From positions 1-13,983 of the forward strand of contig JAFSUE010000220.1 in assembly GCA_017445435.1 (NCBI GenBank): a stretch of 13,983 nt of DNA. The letters are read 5' to 3'. How positions within the stretch are numbered: the first letter of the stretch is position 1; every line of letters begins with the position of its first letter. Shown one piece after another: positions 6,984 to 12,139 of the stretch. The notes below the pieces were generated by a model. It was not told the DNA's origin. It did not search any database and worked only from the letters and a program-made list of their open reading frames with translations. This DNA comes from Selenomonadaceae bacterium. Lineage in GTDB: Bacteria > Bacillota > Negativicutes > Selenomonadales > Selenomonadaceae. Position numbers and translations under genes: made by a program.

Positions 6984-7018
6984 CTACTAACTACTAACTA
7001 CTCACTACTAACTAATTA
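6984..7018 (-). repeat. 7-bp tandem repeats between the GH32 gene and ilvB
   Basis: Four units CTACTAA/CTACTCA plus a degenerate fifth (on the minus strand TTAGTAG/TGAGTAG), of the same family as the TAGTNAG blocks at 539-580 and 2458-2485. The last bases overlap the TAA stop of the GH32 gene. Confidence 0.8.
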
Positions 7019-8440
7019 TTGCACAATCCCTTGACTAAGTTTATACAAAGTAACTTTCTTCAAAGTTAAATCGCCGCCAAGCGGTACGAAAACAATATCT
7101 TCCGACGTGTCAGCAGGATAAATGCGCATTGACATTGCCGCTTCACCGTCATTTAGGAAAACTTCCAGCGACGAACGGTCAAGGTAAATTCTAATCTTCA
7201 AAACGTCCGCTGGCATTAACTCTACTTCGCGCTTTTCTTTTGGACCAGCGCCAGAATTTTCACGGTCGATAGCAAAAGTTGCAGTTGCTTTGTCGTACGT
7301 CAACGACGTTTCTTCATCTTTGCCAACGCGAACTTCAATAGCAAAGTTACTTGACTGTTTTAAATCAACGTCAACTAAAAGTTCGCCAGTTAAACCTTTT
7401 ATGCCGTCAAGTTTTGTAGGCTCTGTAATTTTTAAATCTTTATGTGTTACGTTGCCATTTCTCAAACTTTTCATTTCTTTAATCGGTACAGTGTAGACTC
7501 TGCCGTTTTTAATAGAAAGTTCACGCGGCACAGTCATTAAGCCTGCCCAGCCGTCTTTCTGTTCAGGCATATCGGCATACCACATCGCCATCCAGCCAAT
7601 CATGATACAACGTCCGTCAGCTGTCTGCGTAATTTGCGGCGCGTAAAAATCAGAGCCGTAGTCAATCATTTTAAAATCACGGTGTGTATAAATTCCGTCT
7701 TCGTAACTCAACTTGCCAATCATATAGCCAGAATTAACGCTGTTCCAGAATTTTTTGCCGACAGGATTAATTCCCATAGGCGAAACAATTAAAACGTCTT
7801 GCCCGTCAATTTCGCAGAAATTCGGACATTCCCACATATTGCCTTCATTCGCTTTAGCACGCGCAACAATATTTATGAACGTCCAATTTTTCAAGTCGTC
7901 TGATTCATAAAGTAAAACTTGCCCATGTTCACCGCCAGGCGTCTTTGAGCCGATAACTGCATAATATTTGCCGTCGTGTACCCAAACTTTTGGATCGCGG
8001 AAGTCGATAGCGTGAACTTCATCAGATTCAGGCGGTTCAATTATTGGATTGTCTGCTAACTTTTCAAATTTAATTCCGTCGTCGCTAACCGCTAAACACT
8101 GTTTCTGCCCTTCAGGAGCGTTGCCTGTATAAATCAAATAAAGTTTGCCGTCTTTTTCAATCGCGCTACCAGAAAAGCAACCTTCCCTCTCATAAAATTC
8201 AGTAGGCGCTAACGCAATGGGCAAATGTTTCCAATGAACTAAATCTTTGCTGACGACATGTCCCCAGTGCATAGGTCCCCACTGCGCGGAGTACGGATGA
8301 TACTGATAGAAAAGATGATATTCCCCCTTGTACGTGCAAAAACCGTTGGGATCGTTAATCCAGCCAATCGGCGCGGCGACGTGGTACTTGGGATACCAGC
8401 GATTATTTTCAATAAGCGGATACCAACGTTTATTTTCCAT
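7016..8440 (-). CDS. GH32 beta-fructofuranosidase (sucrose-6-phosphate hydrolase/sucrase type)
   Basis: A 474-aa glycoside hydrolase of family 32 that cleaves terminal beta-fructofuranosyl residues from sucrose, sucrose-6-phosphate or short fructans. The N-terminal five-blade propeller carries the nucleophile D30 in WINDPNG (28-33), the transition-state motif RDP (148-150) and the acid/base E204 in MWECPNF. The C-terminal beta-sandwich shows DRSSLEVFLNDG (421-432). No signal peptide is seen, so it should act in the cytoplasm on imported sugar. GGAAGGAG lies about 9 nt before the ATG. Residues 2-7 and 11-17 are a tandem duplication (ENKRWYP/ENNRWYP). No sucrose transporter, PTS component, fructokinase or regulator is next to it. 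It could be named scrB or sacA, but the true substrate is not decidable here. Confidence 0.93.
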   Translation of the reverse strand: MENKRWYPLIENNRWYPKYHVAAPIGWINDPNGFCTYKGEYHLFYQYHPYSAQWGPMHWGHVVSKDLVHWKHLPIALAPTEFYEREGCFSGSAIEKDGKLYLIYTGNAPEGQKQCLAVSDDGIKFEKLADNPIIEPPESDEVHAIDFRDPKVWVHDGKYYAVIGSKTPGGEHGQVLLYESDDLKNWTFINIVARAKANEGNMWECPNFCEIDGQDVLIVSPMGINPVGKKFWNSVNSGYMIGKLSYEDGIYTHRDFKMIDYGSDFYAPQITQTADGRCIMIGWMAMWYADMPEQKDGWAGLMTVPRELSIKNGRVYTVPIKEMKSLRNGNVTHKDLKITEPTKLDGIKGLTGELLVDVDLKQSSNFAIEVRVGKDEETSLTYDKATATFAIDRENSGAGPKEKREVELMPADVLKIRIYLDRSSLEVFLNDGEAAMSMRIYPADTSEDIVFVPLGGDLTLKKVTLYKLSQGIVQ

Positions 8441-8465
8441 GAAAAATTTCTCCTTCCAAATTGTG

Positions 8466-8504
8466 ATTAGTTTTGCAATTTCAACCTAAAAGCTGAAAAC
8501 TAAT
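8466..8504 (-). promoter_or_regulatory. Inverted repeat in the GH32 gene leader
   Basis: ATTAGTTTT (8466-8474) and AAAACTAAT (8496-8504) are exact complements separated by 21 nt, just upstream of the GH32 ribosome binding site on the minus strand. It could be an mRNA hairpin or an operator; function unknown. Confidence 0.4.
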
Positions 8505-8537
8505 TTATTGATTCGGCGATAAGAAATTTTTTCCTTC

Positions 8538-8555
8538 ACGAAAAAATTTTTTCGT
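8538..8555. promoter_or_regulatory. 18-bp perfect palindrome between divergent genes
   Basis: ACGAAAAAATTTTTTCGT is a perfect palindrome in the divergent spacer between the GH32 gene and the first small gene. It ends 6 bp before the -35 element of the latter, a place where a regulator could act on one or both genes. No regulator gene is in the window. Confidence 0.4.
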
Positions 8556-8561
8556 AAACTC

Positions 8562-8590
8562 TTAACAAATTTTAAATATGTGCGTATAAT
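8562..8590 (+). promoter_or_regulatory. Promoter of small gene 1
   Basis: TTAACA (8562-8567), 17-nt spacer, TATAAT (8585-8590) preceded by TGTGCG. The same layout recurs ahead of other members of the cluster. Confidence 0.8.
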
Positions 8591-8635
8591 AGGTGAAAAT
8601 AAAATTTAAAACAATTTGAAAGGAAGTTTTAAAAA

Positions 8636-8974
8636 ATGTCTGAAGAAAAAATTTTGAAAGATGAACTTATGGACGAATCGGAACTCGACACAGTGGCGGG
8701 CGGCTTATACGAAACTTGGAACGATCGCGTCAATTTCATAAAATTGGGTGGTGGCTTTTACAAAGGCGACTATCGGGACGGCACATTTTCGGCAACTGAA
8801 GTTGAAAAAGCATTTAAAAAAATGGGCGAATATCTCGGCATTAATATTTCGGCAAGTCTCGGATTCGACAGACCTGGTGCGAGTCCTAATTCATACTACC
8901 TCGACGGCAAAAAAATTTCCCGCGACGAACTTTGGAGCATCATTAACGAAGCTTATTCCGTGAACAAAAAGTAA
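8636..8974 (+). CDS. Double-glycine leader small protein, paralog 1 (core type I)
   Basis: A 112-aa protein of a family I do not recognise. Residues 1-23 look like a peptide leader: charged start MSEEKILKDELMD, then ELDTVAGG ending in a double glycine, the usual cleavage signal for C39-peptidase ABC exporters. The remaining 89 residues have no cysteine and no membrane segment; they start LYETWNDRVNFIKLGG, continue with an amphipathic helix (ATEVEKAFKKMGEYLGINIS) and end with SPNSYYLDGKKISRDELWSI. The core is very close to paralog 3. AAAGGAAG stands about 9 nt before the ATG, with a strong promoter further upstream. It is the first of six tandem relatives. Absence of Cys argues against a lanthipeptide or disulfide bacteriocin; an unmodified exported protein is the simplest reading, but export is inferred only from the leader. 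Confidence 0.85.
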   Translation: MSEEKILKDELMDESELDTVAGGLYETWNDRVNFIKLGGGFYKGDYRDGTFSATEVEKAFKKMGEYLGINISASLGFDRPGASPNSYYLDGKKISRDELWSIINEAYSVNKK

Positions 8975-8983
8975 ATCGACGGC

Positions 8984-9012
8984 TTAATAAATTTTGACAA
9001 TGCGCGTATAAT
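8984..9012 (+). promoter_or_regulatory. Promoter of small genes 2 and 3
   Basis: TTAATA (8984-8989), 17-nt spacer, TATAAT (9007-9012) preceded by TGCGCG. Paralog 3 has no promoter of its own, so this should serve both. Confidence 0.75.
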
Positions 9013-9090
9013 AAGCGAAAAGAAAATTTAAAAACAACTTGAAAGGAAGTTTTAAAAATGGCAGAATAAAAAATTATCAATGAAGAGGTT

Positions 9091-9381
9091 ATGGACGACG
9101 CGGAGCTTGACGGCGTAGCAGGCGGAACTGTTAATGAAGTTTTGGACGATCGCGAAATGCTGAAGAAAATCGGCGTTTATGATTTTAACAGCAAAGATGG
9201 CTTTACAAAATCAGTTCAAAATGCGTTTGCAAAATTCGGCAACGAATACGGCTTGAAAATTTCTGTCGATATTGGCTTGAATGCGGAAACTGCAAATAAG
9301 TATTCCGTCAATGGCAAAGCCATTTCCCGCGATGAGCTTTACAGCCTTATGAATGAAGTTGCTGCCGCGAACAAAAAGTAA
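9091..9381 (+). CDS. Double-glycine leader small protein, paralog 2 (core type II), leader interrupted by a stop codon
   Basis: The homologous start is the ATG at 9058, with its AAAGGAAG ribosome binding site intact, but the fourth codon is TAA (9067-9069) where paralog 3 has GAA: ATG GCA GAA TAA. The frame reopens and continues without further damage to 9381. The listed 96-aa product starts at the in-frame ATG 9091 (MDDAELDGVAGG), which matches the internal Met of the leaders of paralogs 1, 4, 5 and 6; no properly spaced ribosome binding site precedes it, so translation would need reinitiation or readthrough. The 84-aa core is type II (DDREMLKKIG, SKDGFTKSVQNAFAKFG, NKYSVNGKAISRDELYS), close to paralog 5. 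No Cys. It may be a recent pseudogene or sequencing error; the intact core argues the change is young. Confidence 0.7.
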   Translation: MDDAELDGVAGGTVNEVLDDREMLKKIGVYDFNSKDGFTKSVQNAFAKFGNEYGLKISVDIGLNAETANKYSVNGKAISRDELYSLMNEVAAANKK

Positions 9382-9417
9382 ATCGACTGCGTTTAAATTT
9401 TAACGGAAGTTTTTAAA

Positions 9418-9756
9418 ATGGCAGAAGAAAAATTTATCAATGATGAAGTTATTGAAGACGCGGAACTTGACGGCGTTGTCGGCGGCGCTTATGAGACTTG
9501 GAACGATCGTGTAAATTTCATAAAATTGGGAGGCGACTTTTACAAAGGCGACTTCAAGGACGGATCATTTGCAGCAACTGAAGTTGAGAACGCATTCAAA
9601 AGAGTCGGAAAATATCTTGGCATTAACATTTCCGCAAGTCTTGGGTACGACAGACCCGATGAGAGTCCTAATTCATACTACCTCAATGGCAAGGAAATTT
9701 CCCGCGACGAACTTTGGAGCATTATCCACGAAGTTTATGCCGCGCATAAAAAGTAA
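9418..9756 (+). CDS. Double-glycine leader small protein, paralog 3 (core type I)
   Basis: A 112-aa paralog with leader MAEEKFINDEVIEDAEL and a DGVVGG double-glycine end at residues 22-23. Its 89-aa core is type I and nearly the same as that of paralog 1 (YETWNDRVNFIKLGG, YLGINISASLG, SPNSYYL, ISRDELWSII), while its leader is closest to that of paralog 2. It lies only 36 bp after paralog 2 with GGAAG before its ATG and no TATAAT promoter, so it is probably read from the promoter at 8984-9012. If the stop codon in paralog 2 causes polarity, paralog 3 would be affected. No Cys, no membrane segment; function unknown. Confidence 0.85.
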   Translation: MAEEKFINDEVIEDAELDGVVGGAYETWNDRVNFIKLGGDFYKGDFKDGSFAATEVENAFKRVGKYLGINISASLGYDRPDESPNSYYLNGKEISRDELWSIIHEVYAAHKK

Positions 9757-9897
9757 ATCGAAGGCTTATAAAATTTGAAACGCCGCATTGTGCGAAATAA
9801 AATTTCAGAATCAAGGCTTAATAAATAATAAATTTTAACTATGTGCGTATAATAAGATGAAAAGAAAATTTGAAAACTTATTGAAAGGAAGATTAAA
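9757..9897 (+). promoter_or_regulatory. Spacer with promoter of small gene 4 and a decayed promoter copy
   Basis: A perfect TATAAT at 9848-9853 with the usual preceding TGTGCG; the -35 is poor (TTAATA at 9818-9823 is 24 nt away). Earlier in the same spacer, around 9759-9810, the text GGCTTATAAAATTT...TGTGCGAAATAAAATTT looks like a degenerate copy of the same promoter and leader, as if a repeat unit had been lost by recombination. Confidence 0.5.
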
Positions 9898-10230
9898 ATG
9901 TCTGAAGAAAAAATTTTGAAAGATGAGCTTATGGATGCCGAAGAACTTGAAGGCGTTGTCGGCGGCTATTATGATACTTGGCACGATTATCAGAATTTCC
10001 AAAAATTGGGCGGCAGATTTTTACCTGGTACTGGTAACTACAACTTGGGTAATGTTAAGGGCGCATTCAAAAACGTCGGAAAATATCTCGGTATTAATAT
10101 TTCAGCAGACCTTTACTACGATGCCAAACCTGGCAAAAGCCCGAATAAGTACTTCCTCGACGGCAAAGAAATTTCCCGCGACGAAATGTGGAGCATTATC
10201 AGAGAAGGTTATGCCGCGAACAAAAAGTAA
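9898..10230 (+). CDS. Double-glycine leader small protein, paralog 4 (core type I variant)
   Basis: A 110-aa paralog. The leader starts MSEEKILKDELMD like paralog 1 and ends EGVVGG (residues 22-23). The 87-aa core follows type I (YDTWHDYQNFQKLGG, AFKNVGKYLGINISADL, SPNKYFLDGKEISRDEMWSI), but a segment after KLGG is replaced by the Gly/Asn-rich FLPGTGNYNLGNVK, with no equivalent of the YKGD..DG segment of paralogs 1 and 3. No Cys. Ribosome binding site GAAAGGAAG about 7 nt before the ATG. Function unknown; same reasoning as for paralog 1. Confidence 0.85.
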   Translation: MSEEKILKDELMDAEELEGVVGGYYDTWHDYQNFQKLGGRFLPGTGNYNLGNVKGAFKNVGKYLGINISADLYYDAKPGKSPNKYFLDGKEISRDEMWSIIREGYAANKK

Positions 10231-10239
10231 ATCGAAGGC

Positions 10240-10268
10240 TTAATAAAATTTAACCTTGCGCGTATAAT
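10240..10268 (+). promoter_or_regulatory. Promoter of small gene 5
   Basis: TTAATA (10240-10245), 17-nt spacer, TATAAT (10263-10268) preceded by TGCGCG, matching the promoter at 8984-9012. Confidence 0.75.
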
Positions 10269-10309
10269 ATGTGTAAATGAAAATTGAAAATTGAAAGGAA
10301 GTTATCAAA

Positions 10310-10624
10310 ATGTCTGACGAAAAAATTTTGAAAGATGAACTTATGGACGACGTGGAACTTGACGGCGTTGCAGGCGGAACTTTAAAGGAAGCTTTGGAAG
10401 ATCGCGAATACCTTAAGAAATTGGGCGCTTATGATTTTGACAGCAAAGATGGCTTTACGAAGACCCTTCAGAATGGCTTTGCTAAATTGGGCGACAACTA
10501 CGGCATGAAAATTACTGTCGATGTTGATTTGAATAAAAATAACGCCAATAAGTACTTCGTCAATGGCAAAGAAATGTCCCGCGATAAACTTTTTAAAATG
10601 ATTGACACGCTTTCCAGCAAGTAA
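10310..10624 (+). CDS. Double-glycine leader small protein, paralog 5 (core type II)
   Basis: A 104-aa paralog, the shortest full one. The leader runs MSDEKILKDELMDDVEL and ends DGVAGG (residues 22-23). The 81-aa core is type II: TLKEALEDREYLKKLGAYDF, SKDGFTKTLQNGFAKLGDNY, ANKYFVNGKEMSRDKLF. It lacks the C-terminal NKK tail seen in other copies and ends SSK. No Cys; rich in Lys and Asp. GAAAGGAAG precedes the ATG by about 9 nt, and it has its own promoter. The leader is most like that of paralog 6, the core most like that of paralog 2. Confidence 0.85.
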   Translation: MSDEKILKDELMDDVELDGVAGGTLKEALEDREYLKKLGAYDFDSKDGFTKTLQNGFAKLGDNYGMKITVDVDLNKNNANKYFVNGKEMSRDKLFKMIDTLSSK

Positions 10625-10639
10625 AAAATTTTTAACCGA

Positions 10640-10669
10640 TTAATATTTTTTGAAGTTATTGCTTATAAT
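10640..10669 (+). promoter_or_regulatory. Promoter of small gene 6
   Basis: TTAATA (10640-10645), 18-nt spacer, TATAAT (10664-10669). The TGYGCG tract found before the other -10 boxes is replaced by TTGCT. Confidence 0.65.
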
Positions 10670-10703
10670 GTGCGAAAAGGAAATTTGAAAGGAAGTTATA
10701 AAA

Positions 10704-11024
10704 ATGGTTGATGAAAAAATTTTGAAAGATGAAATTATGGACGACGTGGAACTTGACGGCGTTGCGGGCGGAACCCATGCAGAAATTATTGATGACCGTA
10801 ATCGTCTTATGAAGTTGGGTTTCTATGAGAAAAAGCCTAATCAAAAGTTTGCTGTAGGAATCGCGAACGCGTTGGATAAGCTCGGAAAAGCTACTGGCTA
10901 CGACTTCAAATTCACTTCCGAATCTAATTCTGGCAATGTAGCAAATACTTACTTCTTTAATGGCAAGGAAGTTTCGCGCGACAAGTTCTGGTCACTCGTT
11001 GATGAATTTGCTCCGAAGAAATAA
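10704..11024 (+). CDS. Double-glycine leader small protein, paralog 6 (divergent core)
   Basis: A 106-aa paralog whose leader (MVDEKILKDEIMDDVEL, then DGVAGG) matches that of paralog 5 at 21 of 23 positions, while the 83-aa core agrees at only about a third by eye. Core landmarks persist: DDRNRLMKLGFY, a helix ending ANALDKLGKATGY, and NTYFFNGKEVSRDKFWSL. The middle carries a Ser/Asn/Gly-rich stretch (TSESNSGNVA). No Cys. Ribosome binding site GAAAGGAAG about 9 nt before the ATG. It closes the cluster; an intrinsic terminator follows 38 bp later. Confidence 0.85.
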   Translation: MVDEKILKDEIMDDVELDGVAGGTHAEIIDDRNRLMKLGFYEKKPNQKFAVGIANALDKLGKATGYDFKFTSESNSGNVANTYFFNGKEVSRDKFWSLVDEFAPKK

Positions 11025-11061
11025 AATCAACGCTAACAAATAAAATACCAATAAAATCTCG

Positions 11062-11097
11062 ACGTGGTAGGAAAACTTTCCCGCCACGTTTTTTTTT
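11062..11097 (+). terminator. Intrinsic terminator ending the small-gene cluster
   Basis: ACGTGGTAGGAAA (11062-11074) pairs with TTTCCCGCCACGT (11077-11089) with one G-U pair and one A-C mismatch, followed by nine T residues (11089-11097). Confidence 0.88.
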
Positions 11098-11100
11098 ATC

Positions 11101-11121
11101 TAATGCGTAATTCGTAATGAA
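11101..11121 (+). repeat. Short heptad repeat
   Basis: Three 7-bp units TAATGCG, TAATTCG, TAATGAA, following the same TAATNNN pattern as 2490-2531. It lies just past the terminator, in the glyQ upstream spacer. Confidence 0.55.
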
Positions 11122-11191
11122 AAGTTGGTCATAAATTTTCAGCGTGAATCTTAATTTGTATATCGCTAAGTTGTAGCAGAAAATTTTTTTA

Positions 11192-11220
11192 TTTTCAGTT
11201 GCTTAAATCAGTGATATAAT
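11192..11220 (+). promoter_or_regulatory. Probable glyQ promoter
   Basis: TATAAT (11215-11220) with an extended -10 TG (11212-11213), and a weak -35 TTTTCA (11192-11197) at 17 nt. No T-box leader is visible: the spacer lacks a T-box sequence and its antiterminator. Confidence 0.6.
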
Positions 11221-11251
11221 TATTTTCGATTTTTTTATTGGAGGTTGACAA

Positions 11252-12139
11252 ATGAAATATCAAGAATTGATCTTGGCGCTGAAAAATTTTTGGGCGAATC
11301 AAGGTTGCTTGTTAGCTGAACCCTACGACGTAGAAAAAGGCGCTGGCACGATGAGTCCTTATACATTTTTAAAAGTTTTAGGTCCAGAGCCTTGGAACGT
11401 CGCGTACGTTGAACCGTCGCGCAGACCTGCTGACGGTCGCTACGGAGACAATCCCAACAGACTTTATCAACATCATCAACTGCAACTGATAATGAAACCT
11501 TCGCCCGATAACATTCAGGAACTTTATCTTGAAAGTTTGGCGGCGATTGGGCTTGAAAAAGAAAAACATGATATTCGTTTCGTCGAAGATAACTGGGAAT
11601 CGCCAACGTTAGGCGCGTGGGGACTTGGCTGGGAAGTTTGGCTGGACGGTATGGAAATTACGCAGTTTACCTACTTTCAGCAGGTCGGCAGTCAAGACGT
11701 TAAGCCTGTTGCCGTTGAGATAACCTACGGGCTTGAACGGCTGGCAATGTACATTCAAGGCGTAGAAAATGTTTTTGACATTGAATGGGCTGACGGCGTG
11801 ACTTATGGCGATGTCTTTCATCAAAATGAGTTTGAACAATCCAGTTATGCCTTCGACGTTTCGGACGAAAATTTATTGTTCGATCTTTTTGAAAAGTACG
11901 AAGCGGAGGCAGTGCGCGTCATTAAGTTAGGATTTGTTCATCCCGCCTATGATTATGTTTTGAAGTGTTCGCATACTTTCAACTTGCTTGACGCTCGCGG
12001 CGCTATCAGCGTAAGTGAACGGACGGCATTTATTGGGCGCGTTAGAAAATTGGCTAGACTCTGCGCGGAAGAATATTTAAAACAGCGTGAAAAATTAAAT
12101 TATCCTTTACTTAAAAAATCTGCGGAGGTGAACGCGTAA
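11252..12139 (+). CDS. glyQ: Glycyl-tRNA synthetase, alpha subunit
   Basis: The catalytic (class II) subunit of the tetrameric alpha2-beta2 bacterial glycyl-tRNA synthetase, which activates glycine with ATP and charges tRNA-Gly in the cytoplasm. At 295 aa it is full length. It shows the strongly conserved family run: YQELILALKNFWANQGCLL at the N-terminus, GPEPWNVAYVEPSRRPADGR, then NPNRLYQHHQLQLIMKPSP, DNIQELYLESL, EDNWESPTLGAWGLGWEVW, LDGMEITQFTYFQQVG and VEITYGLERLAMYIQG. TTGGAGG precedes the ATG by about 7 nt. It overlaps glyS by one base (TAATG), the usual coupling of these two genes. Confidence 0.98.
   Translation: MKYQELILALKNFWANQGCLLAEPYDVEKGAGTMSPYTFLKVLGPEPWNVAYVEPSRRPADGRYGDNPNRLYQHHQLQLIMKPSPDNIQELYLESLAAIGLEKEKHDIRFVEDNWESPTLGAWGLGWEVWLDGMEITQFTYFQQVGSQDVKPVAVEITYGLERLAMYIQGVENVFDIEWADGVTYGDVFHQNEFEQSSYAFDVSDENLLFDLFEKYEAEAVRVIKLGFVHPAYDYVLKCSHTFNLLDARGAISVSERTAFIGRVRKLARLCAEEYLKQREKLNYPLLKKSAEVNA

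Noticed and set aside
8994..8999. Perfect TTGACA before small gene 2
   Set aside because: Only 7 nt from the TATAAT at 9007, too close to act as its -35; TTAATA at 17 nt matches the other copies.
9569..10243. Second plus-strand frames (69 and 106 aa) overlapping small genes 3 and 4
   Set aside because: They are frame shadows; similar sequences arise because the genes are paralogous. The double-glycine frame has the ribosome binding sites.
8636..11024. Lanthipeptide or other Cys-based modified peptide cluster
   Set aside because: None of the six cores contains a cysteine and no modification enzyme is present.
11098..11251. Glycine T-box or glycine riboswitch ahead of glyQ
   Set aside because: The spacer is about 150 nt and lacks a T-box sequence, an antiterminator pair or riboswitch-like GC-rich helices.
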